Positions 1-10,822 of a stretch of 64,000 bases of DNA are shown here, piece by piece. The notes beneath the pieces were generated by a model, which worked only from the letters and a program-made list of their open reading frames with translations, made no database searches and was not told where the DNA came from. Each line of letters starts with the position of its first letter. Position 1 is the stretch's first letter. The stretch covers positions 248,001 to 312,000 of the forward strand of contig CP089460.1 of assembly GCA_026636295.1 (NCBI GenBank), in the 5' to 3' direction. Origin of the DNA: Medakamo hakoo (Eukaryota; Chlorophyta; Trebouxiophyceae; Coccomyxaceae). Both the position numbers and the translations under genes were made by a program.

Positions 1-2166
1 GCCCGATGCCCGCGTTCATTTGGGTGACGCCCAGCAGGATGGACATCTTCATCTTGACGGAGTTCAGGAAGGACAGCTCCGTGCGGGAGCCGTGCCACGC
101 CGGGTCGACGCCAAAGGGGTACGGCCGGCCGCCGTGGGTGGGGGCCAGCCCGGCGGCAAAGGCGGCGGGGCAGGACGCCGGGTCGGCCCGGATGCGGGCG
201 GGGGAGGTCAGGCCCGGGTTGCCCGGGCAGGCCCACCGCCCGCCGCCGAACAGTGACATGGGGATGGAAAAGGCTTCATTGTAGATCAGCCCCGTGAACA
301 GCGAAAAGACCGCCATCAACAGGATGCAGTACCGGCCGCCGAAGGCCATGGCGCCCATGTCGCCGCCCGGCGGCTGGCCGCCCGGGGACCGCGCCACCGC
401 GGCCTCGCCCGCGATCATGGCGCCCGCGGCCAGGAGCATCAGCGCCGCGTGGCCGACGTCCCCAAACATGACGGCGAACAGGAAGGGGAAGGTGATGACC
501 GTGAGGACGGCCGGGTTGACTTCACGGTACGACGCAGTGGCGTACGCGTCGACGATGGATTGGAAGGGCGCCAGGATTTTAGTGGGCGCAAAGTGCGTGG
601 GCGGCGACTCGTAGGTCAGGAGGGGTTGCAGGACGGGCGTCGCGCCGGCGGCAGCGCCGGCGGCGGCGGCGCGGGCAGCCGCCGCCGCCGCCGCCCGCGC
701 CCGGACGGGGACCCAGGCTTCCCCCACCAGCACTTGGCGTGTCACGTCGACGGAGAAACGGTTGAGCGTCGCGTACACGGCCGCTTCCGCGCGGACGCGC
801 GCGGCCCAGGCGGGCAAGCCAGAGGCTAAAGTCGACACCAACGCCCGGCGCTGGGCGTCGCCGGCCGACGCGGCCGCATCCAGGTCGCGCAAGCGGCCGC
901 CGACTTCAGAAGCCAGAGCGGCGGCCCGGGCGGGCGAGTCCGGGTAAGGGTAGCGCCGCGCGCCGTGCGCGTCGGCGGCTTTCGTCACTTTTGCTTTCGC
1001 GCGGTCGCCGGCGACGAAAACAACAAAGACGTGTTTTTCTTCAAGCGCGCACGTGCCCGGGTCCAGGACGCGGCCGACGGCAACATCACGGTAGACGCAG
1101 TTGCCACGTGTCGCCCGGAAGAGCAGGCGTTCGAACGCAGCGGCGCGGGAGGCCGGGACGGTGCCTGCGACGCAGGTTAAGCGGGCGGCCGCAGACGTGG
1201 CGGACGCGCCGTCGCCGCCGCCCAGGCCGCCTCCGCCACCCAGCAGCGGCGCGTCCGGGCCCGCCGGGTCCAGGAGGGAGGAAGAGGAGGCCTGGCCCCA
1301 CTCGTCTCCGACGCCGCCACCACCGCTCGCGGCACCTGCCACCGCACGGCGGTGGGCGTCGTCGAAGAAACGGGACGCCGTCTCCAACACCAACGACAGC
1401 TCGCCCAGCTCAGCCCGGGCGCGGTCGACACGCTCCGCCGCCCCCGCCGCGTCGACGAGTTGGGCCTCTAAATCCGCTAGGCGGGCTTCCAGCGCGTCGA
1501 GCGGGGTGTCACCCGCTGCGGCGGGCGTGCCGACAGTCGACGGGATGGAGGGGACGCCCGACGCGGGGAGGGCGCCCGCTTTGACAGCCGCCGCTTCGAA
1601 GACGCGCAGGCGGCGGGCCATTTCGTCGCACCGCTTGACCTGTTGTGAGGGTGTGGGGAGTGCTGAGCGTGCGTTTCTTTTGCTTTCCCAGGCGCGTTTC
1701 GGCGAGGGGTTGAAAACCGATCGGGTCAACGAAAAAAATCAAAACGACTTACGTGCGACGCAAAGGTGCGTTGGAACGCCGGCCGGTCCGCGTTCAGGTC
1801 CTTGAACTGGACGGTGCCCAGCCGACCCAGGGCGGCGACGGTGGCGTGCGCGGCTTCGGCCGGGATGAGGAGCTGTGTGTTGAGTGGAGGGAGGCAGGGG
1901 CGTGAGAACGAATGGGCGCGCTCGAGTGTTTTCGGTGTCGCGCGGGCGTGCGGACGCTCCAGCGCGCTCTGTGTCTCCTCCCACCGGGCGTGTAAGGCCA
2001 TCGTCCACACGACGGGCGGGTGTTGGAGGGTGTGCGGGCCGTGTGTCGCGCCCCCCTCAACGGAACCAACCCCCCCCAGGCAGGGCATTCAACGCGCCGC
2101 TCCGCCCTTTCGCCGCACCTGCATCAACTGCATCTCCTCCGAGCGGAACATTTCGATGCCTCCCAT
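1..2166 (-). CDS. VHA-a: V-type proton ATPase subunit a (Vph1/VHA-a family), 3' end beyond window
   Basis: This is the membrane subunit a of the V-ATPase, which carries the proton half-channels and pumps protons into the vacuole and Golgi/endosomal lumen. Exons on the minus strand are 2166-2119, 2119 being followed by donor GTGCGG, then 1872-1753 and 1639-1, leaving the window in frame. The N terminus reads FRSEEMQL and then LGRLGTVQFKDLN and VKRCDEMARRLR, all hallmarks of the family. The first membrane helices are visible (ITFPFLFAVMFGDVGHA) and PYPFGVDPAWH follows near the edge. About 602 residues of a usual ~820 are present, so the catalytic arginine helix lies outside. A poorly conserved Gly/Ala-rich insert of about 40 residues (near 1200-1330) lengthens the cytosolic domain. 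The gene is divergent from GcvT. Identification is firm; the first intron is supported by exact family alignment across the joint. Confidence 0.93.
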
Positions 2167-2543
2167 GGTCGCCAGGGCCCGCCCGAGGGCGCTGCGGGCG
2201 GCCGCTCCCCCCGGGCGGGAAGCCGTGGCGACGGAGAAGGCCTCCGTCGCGGCGGCGCCGCGCGGACGGGCAGAGATGGACGGGTGGGCGGGCGCGGACG
2301 AGGAAAGCTCGATGCCCGCCGGCGGGTCTGGCGCGCGGCGGCGACGGGGTGCCGCGGTGGCCAGGGTGCCTGGCGGGGATTGAGAGCGGAGGGCGGGAGT
2401 GGGCGCGAGCTCCCGGAAGACGAGGAAGGCGGTCAGCGGCGCGCGAAAGGGAAGAGAGGAGTGAGGGGCAGGCCGCGCGCTGTGGAGACCAGACGCGAGT
2501 CTTTTTTTTCCTCTCGCTCCCACGGACCCAACGCCTGAACGCC
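2167..2543. promoter_or_regulatory. Divergent intergenic region, V-ATPase a / GcvT
   Basis: This 377-bp gap lies between two head-to-head start codons and must hold both promoters and 5' leaders. I see no recognisable element other than a T8 run at 2502-2509, about 35 bp before the GcvT start. Confidence 0.4.
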
Positions 2544-4303
2544 ATGCGTCGCGCCGCCTCCACCCTGGTCGCCGCCGCGTCCCGGAGCCTGACCCAGGCT
2601 TCTTCCCCCGCGGCGTCTGCGACCAAACAGACGACCGGCGCGGCGATGGCCGTGTTTGCTCGCACTTTCGCGGCCGACGCGGCCGCGGCGGACGCGGGCG
2701 AGGCCCTGAAGAAGACGCCCCTGTACGACATGCACGTCGCGGCGGGAGGTGAGCTGTATTGAGAGGGGTACTCGTTGGTCCCGGCCGTCGGACTGTGTGT
2801 GGCGTTGTGCGCGTGGCGAGACTGTTTATCGTTCCTTGGCCAGGCGCGAATGCTCCTACGGCCGCGTGCATTTTTGGAGTTGCCGCACGGTCACGCGTCT
2901 GCCTCCCCGTTGCGCACCCACGAGCGCGTAGCCAGCACGCCTGGTCCCTCTACCAAAAACAAAGAAAGAGGGGACGAGGGCTCCATCTCGCACTGCGCGG
3001 CGGGACAGCAGAGACTCTCTCTTCCGCGCGCGCGTCTGTTCGCTCGCACCCTCCCACACCCTCTCATTCGGTCTCGGCCACACCCTCTCTCCCCCTCTCC
3101 ACCCAGGCAAAATGGTGCCGTTCGCCGGCTGGTCCATGCCCATCCAGTACACCGACTCGATCATGGAGTCCACCCAGCACTGCCGCAGCAACGCGTCCCT
3201 GTTCGACGTGTCGCACATGTGCGGCCTGACGCTCAAGGTAAGGCGCGGGGCGGGCGGGGGCGGGGTGGGGGAGCGAGCGGCGCGCGCACGCAGCCCGCGC
3301 CGTCCTCACCCCCTCCCTCCCTCCCTCCCCCACAACGACACACGAACGACAGGGTAAAGACGCCATCCCGTTCCTGGAATCCCTGGTCGTCGGCGACGTC
3401 GCCGGCATCACGCCCGGCACGGGCTCGCTCTCCGTCTTCACCAACGAGAAGGGCGGCATCATCGACGACACGGTCATCACCAAAGTGTCGGACACCGAAA
3501 TCTACCTGGTCGTCAACGCGGGCTGCCGGGACAAGGACTTGGCCCACATCGGCAAGCACTTGGCGTCCGCCAAAGCCGCTGGCAAGGACGTCAACCTGAC
3601 CGTCCACGACGACCGGGCGTTGCTGGCCCTCCAGGGGCCCGCCGCGGCCAAAGTGTTGGAGCCGTTTGCGAAAAGCATCGACCTGGGCCGGCTCTACTTC
3701 TCCAACTTTGCCCGCGCCCCGCTGTCCAGCCTGACCTCGGACGCCTGGGTCACGCGGACGGGCTACACGGGCGAAGACGGGTTTGAGCTGTCCATCCCCG
3801 CGTCCGACGCCGTCGCCGTCGCGTCCGCCCTGACGGACGACGGCCGCGTGCGCCTGTGCGGCCTGGGCGCGCGCGACGCGCTGCGCCTGGAGGCCGGGCT
3901 CTGCCTGTACGGCAACGACCTGAACGAGGACATCACGCCCGTGGAGGCTGGCCTGACCTGGACGATCGGCAAGGCCCGGCGGGACGCCTGCTCCTTCCTG
4001 GGCGGCGACGTCATCAAAAAACAGCTGGCGGACGGCGTGTCAGTGCGCCGCGTCGGCCTCGTCGTCCCGTCTGGCGCCCCTCCGCGCCAGCACGCCGACA
4101 TCCTGGACGCCGCTGGCAACCGCATCGGTGAAGTGACGTCCGGCGCGTTCTCCCCCTGCCTGAAGACCAACATTGCGATGGGGTACGTGCCCAAAGCGCA
4201 CGCGAAGGCGGGGACGGAGCTGCAGGTGTCGGTGCGCGGCCGGGCCAACAAAGCGACGGTGACCAAGATGCCGTTTGTGGAGGCGAAATACCACAAGCCG
4301 TGA
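2544..4303 (+). CDS. GCVT: Aminomethyltransferase, glycine cleavage system T-protein
   Basis: GcvT takes the aminomethyl group from H-protein, passes the methylene to tetrahydrofolate and releases ammonia. In plants and algae it acts in mitochondria and serves photorespiration. Exons are 2544-2748, 3107-3237 and 3353-4303 (428 residues). The first ~60 residues are Ala/Ser/Arg-rich without acids, as expected for a mitochondrial presequence. The mature part starts [20 protein letters not shown], with the folate-binding fold running through [11 protein letters not shown] and [13 protein letters not shown], and the C-terminal barrel contains [12 protein letters not shown] and IAMGYV. Both introns fall at family-consistent joints (AGGKM and LKGKDA). 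Length and motifs match the family fully and nothing is missing. Downstream lies RAMP4 on the same strand, 205 bp away. Confidence 0.97.
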
Positions 4304-4508
4304 GGGAGGGGAGGGTGTTGAGGCGAGAGAGCGTGCTTGGGCGTGGGAGAGTGTGTGTGTGAGAGAGAGAGAGTTGGGTGGCGCGGTGTCGATCGAAAAG
4401 CAACAAAGAAGAGACGAACAGGTCGGGGTTGTTTCTCCTCCACTTCCACGAAAAAGAAGTGCGCGCACTCGTCCCTCTCTCTCTTTCTCTCGCCGAAAAA
4501 CTCACACC

Positions 4509-5145
4509 ATGGTGCGTGCCTTCCGCCTTCGCCCACCCCGCCTGAGCGTGCGCACGGACAGTGCCGACCTGCGGCGCGAGCGGCTGAGCGCTGGAATAGG
4601 GGTGGCGGTGCCACGCTCGCCCTTTTTTCTCACAAACTGCATTCACTCCACCCCCCAGGCCGTCTCCAAGCGTGTCCAGGCCGCGCGTGCCCAGAAATTC
4701 AACAAGAACATTCACAAGCGGGGCAACGTCCCCGTCGGCGAGGTGGGTGTGTCGGTCGACGGCGGGCGAGGGCCGTGGGCGCGACGTTTTTTTTTTTTGA
4801 GTGGGTGTCTCACGGACCTCGCCCGCGCGCTGAAACCGCCGCTCTGTCTCTCTCTCGCTCACGCCGTCCATCATCCCCCAACCCTGCAGAAAAAGAAGGA
4901 GGCCGGCTCGCCCGTCGGCCCCATTCTGCTGGGCTTCTTCCTGTTTGTGGTCGTGGGGTCAGGTGAGTCGGAGGGAGGAGGTGTGCGGGGCTTGTTCGTT
5001 TTTTTTCCGTTGGGCCCCGTTCAAACGCGCCCGCCGCGAACCTGCGCCCCCTCTCACCCCCGCTGACCCGCCCTCCTTCCTCTTCATTCCCACTACAGCC
5101 TTGCTCCAGATCCTGCGCACTGCCACCTCTGGCAGCCCGTTCTAG
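4509..5145 (+). CDS. SERP1: RAMP4/SERP1, ribosome-associated ER membrane protein
   Basis: RAMP4 is a small tail-anchored protein that sits at the Sec61 translocon and stabilises nascent membrane proteins during ER stress. Exons are 4509-4511, 4659-4742, 4890-4962 and 5099-5145, giving 68 residues. The protein reads VSKRVQAARAQKFNKNIHK, then KRGNVP, then VGPILLGFFLFVVVGS, then LRTATSG, matching the family end to end. The single membrane helix is near residues 43-60. Oddly, the first coding exon is the ATG alone: the donor GTGCGT follows the start codon directly, so the 5' leader and initiator are on one exon and the whole body on others. The alternative of starting further upstream finds no conserved residues. 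The identity is secure; the first intron rests on frame and family fit. Confidence 0.94.
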
Positions 5146-5508
5146 ATTTGACGGTCAAGTGACGCGCTTTTGCGGTCGGCCGTGCGCCGAACATAAAAAT
5201 GCGGGAGAGTTTTTTCACAACTCGCCTGCCTGCTCATGGATGGATGGTTGGATCCATCCATCCTTTTTGCCCAGCGTCCGCGCGCCATGCCCGCCCCACT
5301 TCGAGCCGCTTTAGAGATTAACCCTACATTTGTGTAAGAGTGTTTTCGACACGAAACGTTTGTTTTTTTTGCTTCCTTCTTTCCGTCTTTGACACACCCA
5401 AAACCACCCACCTCCATCTCCCATCTCCTTTTTTTCTCGTCCCGGAAACGCACGCTCGCACGCAGAAAAACAGAACAAAACCCTCTCACATCAACGCACA
5501 CTGACGCC
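5146..5508. other. Convergent 3' region between RAMP4 and nuclear FKBP
   Basis: This 363-bp stretch holds the two 3' untranslated regions. It contains a short GGAT repeat near 5235-5260 and a TGTAA at 5333-5337. No further gene is visible. Confidence 0.5.
5333..5337 (+). terminator. Probable polyadenylation signal TGTAA of RAMP4
   Basis: TGTAA lies 188 bp past the RAMP4 stop in an A/T-richer patch. TGTAA is the known polyadenylation signal of green algae; its use here is inferred. Confidence 0.45.
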
Positions 5509-7031
5509 TTACTGCACGCCCACCAGTTCGACTGTAAAGTCCAGCACCGCGTTCGGTGGGATGGCCGGGCGCGCGCCCTGCGCCCCATAGCCCATCTGCG
5601 GAGGAATGGTAAGGCGGCGCTTCTCGCCCACGCGCATGCCCGCGACGCCGGCATCCCAGCCTTTGATGACCTCGCCGACTCCCAGCCGGAATTTGAAGGT
5701 GGACCGGCCCTTGGTGGCGTCGAACACCTTGCCGTTTTTCACCAGGCGGCCGGTGTACCGCACCTCCACCCGCCTGCCCGCGCTCGCCGCCTTGGCGCCG
5801 GGCGGCGCTTTCACCAGCGTCTCCACGACAAAGCCGTTGTCGTACCGGCGGATGTTGGAGGCCGCGGGCGGCGGAGGGGAGGGCGCTTTTTGGGGTTCGG
5901 GCGCGGTTTTTTTCGCGGGCGGTTCGGCAGGGGTCGTCGGGGCGGCGGGCCGTTTTTTGGGCGGCTCGGCCGCCGCCGCACCGCCAGGGACTTTCTTGCC
6001 CCAGGTGGGCGCGGGCGCGACGGGCGCGTCGTCCTCGGCCTCCTCACCCTCGGAGTCGGAGCCGTCGGAGCCGGAGCCAGCGTCGTCGGAGGACAGCTCG
6101 TCGTCCTCAGACCCAGACGACGGGCCGCTCCCGTCCTCCTCCTCGCCGCTCCCGCTGCCCGCGCGGCCGTCGCCGTCGCCGTCCAGCTCTTCAATCACCA
6201 CGTCCGGGCGGGGCGTGGCTGGCGGCAGGCCGTCGTCCTCTTCCTCGTCTTCGCTCTCGCTAAAGTCGTCTTCTTCCTCCTCCTCGCCAGACGACAGCTC
6301 CAAGCCGTCGTCGTCGTCGTCGCTGTCTGAGAGCGGCAGGCCGTCGCCCTCGCCGTCGTAGTCGTCCTCCTCGTCGTCGCTCACGTCCGCGTCGGGGAGC
6401 TCGTACCCCGTCAGGTGGATTTCCGCGCCCGACCCACCGTTGCCCACAGCCGTGAATTCGGCGTAGTGGTCGAAGATGAGGTCCAGGGCCGCGCCTTCGG
6501 CCTTCCCACCGCCGCGCAGGCGGGTGAGCGCGAGGCGGGGCGGAGCCTTTTTGTGGTCGTGGCCGCAGTCGTCGTCGGAACAGCCGCCCGCCCGGTAGAA
6601 GACGGTGATGTCGGTGGATTCGTCACCGCCGACGAGGGTGGCCTGCGTGTTGGGTGTTGCGGTCGTGTGCGCGCGCGCGTGTGTGTGTGAGCGCGTGATG
6701 GCGGGGCGGGAGGGAAGGCGGGGCGCGGCAGCGCCGTTCGCTCCTCGCGGAGTGGGCATGCCCTCCGCCGCCACTCACCTGGGACACGTGCAGCCGGCCA
6801 CCATCGGGCGGCGGCACAAACGCGCTACCGGCTTTGCCTGAGGGGGTCGGGGTTGGGTGGCAGGGTGATCGTGAGTGTGTGGGACGGCGCGAAAGGCGAG
6901 GGGTTGAGCGGCTAGTAGCCGTCGCGTTTTTTTTTCCGCACGAGCGCGCGGAATGCTCGGCCGCTCCGATCTCACGCATCTTCCCCACTGAAAAACTCGC
7001 CTGGCTGGAGAATGATGCCCCAGGCTGACAT
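5509..7031 (-). CDS. FKBP53: Nuclear FK506-binding protein with nucleoplasmin-like domain (FKBP53/FKBP46 type)
   Basis: This family acts as a histone chaperone with a prolyl isomerase tail in the nucleus and nucleolus. Exons are 7031-6989, 6837-6779 and 6642-5509 (411 residues). The start MSAWGIILQPGEFFS and the next exon VPPPDGGRLHVSQATL fit the nucleoplasmin-like N-terminal domain. A long Asp/Glu/Ser-rich stretch (about residues 120-265) follows, then a Lys/Pro/Ala linker, then a C-terminal FKBP domain of about 105 residues with KVFDATKGRSTFKFRLG, GWDAGVAGMRVGEKRRL and the terminal FTVELVGVQ. The first donor (GTGGGG after position 6989) is not the window's usual GTGAG or GTGCG, but it is the only one that keeps frame; a different exon 1 end is possible. 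It is divergent from TRM10, with 175 bp between the starts. Confidence 0.9.
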
Positions 7032-7206
7032 GGTGGGAGATTGGGAGCGCGGACAGACCCAAAAAATGCAGAGAGATGCGCGGGGAGGGGAGGCGCGCTC
7101 TGTGCGGAAACTCGTTTCTGAAGACGCCAACGCATGCCACGGCCCCTCACTTTCACTTTCGTCCTGCCCGGCGGGCGACGCACACGCGTGGAGCCCCTCC
7201 AAAACA
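7032..7206. promoter_or_regulatory. Short divergent promoter, nuclear FKBP / TRM10
   Basis: Only 175 bp separate the two start codons, so the promoters must be shared or interleaved. No specific motif was recognised. Confidence 0.4.
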
Positions 7207-8468
7207 ATGACCGTCGTGGATGTGTCGCCCAGCACCACAGCACCGGCTGAGGAGCCAGCGCTCCCACCGGCGCGCGAGCCCGCCGCGCCATCCACGAGCG
7301 ACGGCGGCGGCGCCCAACCCAGTGCCGCCGCCGTCGCCGCACGCCATCCTCCGCCCCCACCGATCACCTACCCGACCACGGCGGCCGACCCGCCTCTGTC
7401 TAAAAACCAGCAGAAGAAGATCAGGCGGTATGAAGCTAAACGGGTAAGGAGGGTATTTTTTTGGGGGGGGGGGGAGGGGGGGGGCGCGGGGGGGGGCGGG
7501 CAGCCGCCACTCCCCGCCCAGGCGCCCGCTCCAGCCGAACGCTCTCAGCCTCGCGCGCGCCCCCCCACCAACACCAGGCCCGCCTGTCCGCCCTGAAAGC
7601 CGCGGCCAAAGCCAGCCGCGCCGAAGCGACGGCCGCCCGCCGTGCTGCTGCGTGCGCGCGCATCGAAGCCATGTCCGCCGACGAAAAAGCAGAGTGGCGG
7701 GCGGCCAAAGCAGCCAAGCAGGCGGTGAGGCGAGCGGCCGCGACCGCAAAGACGGCGCGCCTGGACGCGGCGTACGCGCCCGGCGCGCCCGTCCCGCACG
7801 TCATCATTGACCTGTGCGAGGACTACACGGCCCTGATGACGCCGCGCGAGCGCACGTCCCTGGCCTCCCAGCTGCGGGCGTGCTACGCGGCCAACGCCGC
7901 CTCCCCCCACCCGCTCCGCCTGACGTTTGCGGGGTGGGGCCGTGCCTGGGCGGACGCGATGGGCGGGGCGTCGTCCGGGCTGCACGCATGGAAGATCGGG
8001 CTGGAGGAAGGCGATTTCACGGCCGCCGCCCGGGCGGCGGGCGGGCCGGGCGCCAAGGCTGTGTACCTGTCGGCAGACGCAGACGCGGAGGTGGCGGCCC
8101 TGGAGCCCGGCGTCTCCTACATCATCGGCGGCCTGGTCGACCGCAACCGGCACAAAGGCGTGGCGGCACAGCGGGCGGCCGGGTTTGCTGGAGTGGGCGC
8201 GGCGCGGCTGCCGATAGGCGCGCACGCGGCCCTGGCCGCGAGCGCCGTGCTCACGGTCGACCAGGTCGCGCGCCTGCTCGTCACGTGGTGGACCACGTGC
8301 CAGAGCCGGAGGGAAGGCGGCGGGGAGGGGGAGGGCGGGGTTGACGCGTCTGCGTGTTGGGCGGTGGCGGTGAGGGAAGCGGTGCCGGCGAGGAAGATGG
8401 TCGGCGGCGGTGGGAGTGGGGGTGGGAGCTCCGCCCCGGCGGAGGAGGCGGAGGGAGGCGGCGCGTGA
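7207..8468 (+). CDS. TRM10: tRNA (guanine-9-N1) methyltransferase, TRM10 family
   Basis: TRM10 is a SPOUT methyltransferase that makes m1G (or m1A) at position 9 of tRNAs using S-adenosylmethionine. Exons are 7207-7443 and 7578-8468 (375 residues). After a Pro/Ala-rich head comes LSKNQQKKIRRYEAKR, the Lys/Arg-rich entry seen in this family, then a coiled Ala/Arg helix. The catalytic domain begins VIIDLCEDYTALMTPRE and contains LRACYAANAAS, VYLSADADAEV, SYIIGGLVDRNRHKG and LPIGAHAALAASAVLTVDQV, a near-complete set of family motifs. The C-terminal ~45 residues are low-complexity Gly/Ser. The frame stays open upstream to an ATG at 7012, but that one overlaps the opposite gene's first exon, so 7207 is preferred. 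The intron holds a long G run. Confidence 0.94.
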
Positions 8469-8534
8469 GATGGTAGGAGCGCGAGAGGCCGCCACACTCC
8501 CCTACAAAAAGCCTTTTTTTCATTCGTGGGCCGA

Positions 8535-9629
8535 ATGCGTGCGACCCCGCTCAGCTCAGCCGCCCGGCCGCGGCTGGCCCCGGCCCGGTCGACGGCCGCG
8601 GCCAGCCGCGAAGCGCCCGTGTCGCCGCCGCCGCCCAGCCCGTCGCCAGACGGCCCGACGCTGTGTTCGTCGCTGCGCGCGCGGCACCCCGCACCGGCGC
8701 CGCGCCACCTCCTCCCACCGGCCGACCCGCTGCCGCCGTCGGCCGACCGCCCGACCGCGGTCGCGGCCGTCGTGCCGGGCCGCCTCTGGACGCTGACCGC
8801 ACCCTTCACGCCGTCTCCCATCTCGTCTCTGTCGGCTGAAAACAGAATGACCGTGGCGGTGGTGGGAGGGGGCGGCGACGACGGTGGCGCGCGGCCCGCC
8901 TCGGGAGGCGGCGGGCGCCCTGTGTCGCTCGCCCTGTTCAACCCGCTGACGCCCACACCCGAGCTGTTGGGCGCACTGGACGCCATCCGGGCTGAGGTCG
9001 GCGGGTCCCCCGAGGTCGCCCACATCTTCATTCCGTCGACCAGCCCGGAGCACTGGAGCGGCGCCGCGTCGCTGGCCACCGCCTTCCCCTCCGCGCGCGT
9101 CTGGGCGCCGCCCGGCTTTTTCAGCAGCGGGCCCGGCGGCGGGCGCATCGGCGGCAACTTGCCAGGCCTCAAAGGCCTGTCGGCCGTCCTGGACGCGGCC
9201 GCGGCCGAGGGCCGGGCGGCGGAAGTCGAGTTTGGGGGCGGGGCGGAAGCGACCCTCCTGGGCGGGTCCGTCCGCGCCGCCCTGTTTGCGGGCCGAGGTG
9301 GATTCACGGAACTTGCGTTTTACGTCTCCCGCACTATTTTGACTGCCGACACGGCCTTTGGCTTAGACCCGCGTGACCTGGCCGCGACGCCTGGCGCCAA
9401 CGGGCTCGACGGTGCACTCGCGCGGCTGGCCGGGATTTACGCCCGCCTGGGGTGTGCGACCTGGTTTGTCCTGAAGGCCAGCCCGCAAGCAGCCCAGGCG
9501 TACGTGTCTGTGATCGATGGGTGGCGGACGTCTGCGGAAGGCGTGGAGTGGGTGGTGCCGGCGCACCTGTCCGCGCCCTGGCCGGGCGAGGCGCTGGAGG
9601 GCGCGTTTGCGTTTGTGCGCGGAAAGTGA
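8535..9629 (+). CDS. DUF4336 family protein, probably plastid-targeted
   Basis: A single-exon gene of 364 residues. The N-terminal ~80 residues are rich in Ser, Arg, Pro and Ala and poor in acids, consistent with a plastid transit peptide. The conserved part begins GRLWTLTAPFTPSPIS, continues SLALFNPLTPTPELL and VAHIFIPSTSPEHWSG, then FPSARVWAPPGFF, and ends with ELAFYVSRTILTADTAFGL. These are the landmarks I know for DUF4336, a family of cyanobacteria, algae and plants related in fold to metallo-beta-lactamases but lacking the usual zinc ligands; no biochemical role is established to my knowledge. The start at 8535 is the first ATG of the frame. The next gene on this strand starts 217 bp later. 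Confidence 0.8.
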   Translation: MRATPLSSAARPRLAPARSTAAASREAPVSPPPPSPSPDGPTLCSSLRARHPAPAPRHLLPPADPLPPSADRPTAVAAVVPGRLWTLTAPFTPSPISSLSAENRMTVAVVGGGGDDGGARPASGGGGRPVSLALFNPLTPTPELLGALDAIRAEVGGSPEVAHIFIPSTSPEHWSGAASLATAFPSARVWAPPGFFSSGPGGGRIGGNLPGLKGLSAVLDAAAAEGRAAEVEFGGGAEATLLGGSVRAALFAGRGGFTELAFYVSRTILTADTAFGLDPRDLAATPGANGLDGALARLAGIYARLGCATWFVLKASPQAAQAYVSVIDGWRTSAEGVEWVVPAHLSAPWPGEALEGAFAFVRGK

Positions 9630-9846
9630 TCGGGGTGTGTGTGTGGAGGGGTAGCTCTGTGACTCTGGCGTCTTCAATTCTTTTCTGTCGTCCGAGTAGG
9701 GAGAAGGCGGGCGGAAGGCGTGGGCCCCTCTTGTTTTGTGTGCCGTACGAAAAGAGAGAGGGGCGGAAAGGGTGAGGTGTTTCGCGCTCCACACGGCCAA
9801 ATTTTTATTCTGTCCAGCGACGCGCTTCCCTCCGAATCCCCAAACG

Positions 9847-10419
9847 ATGCCGCGCGCCGCCGCTGCCTCGCTCTTTGCAGTCCTCCTGATTGTTGTCGTG
9901 ACCCTGTCAGGTGAGGGGGTGGAGGAGGGTAGGGAAGTGGGAGCTCTCTGCTGCGTCGTATTTGTTTTTTTTTTGGAGGCCCGCGCGCCTGTGAGGTAAA
10001 AAGAGGCCTGCCTGGCCCCTGCCTCCCTTTGCCTGCGCGCGCTTCGCCCTCACGCCCGCCCCTCTTCCCTCTCTTCCTCCCTCCCTCCCAAACAAACCAA
10101 ACAAACAACGCACGCAGGCGCGGCCGCGGACGAAACGACGGCCGCCACCGCCGCCGCCACCACGACCACAGCCACCCCCACCGCCACCTCCCAGCCCGGC
10201 GGCGCGCTCTTCGTCGCCAACAACGGCGGGTCGGGCGCGCCCGTCGGCTTCGCCATCGGCAACGGCGGCGGTGTAGCCGTGGGCCAGAACGGCCAGGTGC
10301 TCATTTCCCAGGACGGGTCGACCGTGCTGTCGTCGTCGAGCTCCGGCGGCGGGTCTTCGATGGCGGGCGCGAGCGCGGGCGGTGGGGCGATGGCCTTCGC
10401 GGGGACGGGGCGGCGCTGA
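9847..10419 (+). CDS. Small secreted Thr/Gly/Ser-rich protein
   Basis: No known family. Exons are 9847-9910 and 10118-10419 (121 residues). The first exon is a classic signal peptide, MPRAAAASLFAVLLIVVVTL, ending near SGAAA. The mature part opens with an Ala/Thr run (about 20 residues, a likely O-glycosylation site), then a Gly/Asn/Val segment with short beta-like repeats (NNGGSGAPVGFAIGNGGG), and closes with Ser/Gly/Ala runs and FAGTGRR. It contains no cysteine, so it is not a disulfide-rich effector. The intron interrupts a codon after its first base, right at the signal peptide boundary. The two secreted paralogs at 48.1 and 60.3 kb have the same first-intron phase, so it may be a distant relative. 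A cell-wall or matrix role is only a guess. Confidence 0.75.
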
Positions 10420-10822
10420 TGAGAGAGAAGTGGTTATCTTTCCCTATTGTGCATGCTCGCGTTGAAGCACGGCTGTCCTGTGCTCCGTGAAACTACTTGT
10501 TTGACCGTGTAACGAATATTGTTTGCTTTGCCCGTCTCGGAAGAGGATGAGTTTTTTGTTTTATGCCTGGTTTCACTTGCAAACTCGCGCCCCATTCCCT
10601 CGCGTGACCCACAGCTCTTCTCGCCCGCGCCCACCGTCACCGCCGTTCCGCTCCCTCGGCGTGTGCGCAAACGGCGTGTACAGGCCCTGCACACGTGTGC
10701 ACGCGGCGTGCACACTCGTCGGTGAACGAGGCCTGGCACAAGCGGGGGGGCGGCGACGACTTTGCGAACAACTCTGGAGCAAAAAAAAAACGACCCTCCA
10801 CCCTCCACCGAAAAAAAAAACC
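10420..10822. other. Intergenic region between secreted protein and MRNIP
   Basis: This 403-bp stretch holds the 3' end of the secreted-protein gene and the promoter and leader of MRNIP. It contains a short mirror-like cluster of GTGCACGCG near 10690-10715 and two A10 runs at 10781-10790 and 10811-10820; the second ends 2 bp before the MRNIP start. No gene was seen. Confidence 0.5.
10508..10512 (+). terminator. Probable polyadenylation signal TGTAA
   Basis: TGTAA sits 89 bp after the stop of the secreted-protein gene in an A/T-rich patch, the expected place for the green-algal polyadenylation signal. Confidence 0.5.

Noticed and set aside
7012-7206. TRM10 start at the upstream in-frame ATG
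   Set aside because: It would overlap the first exon of the opposite FKBP gene and adds no conserved residues.
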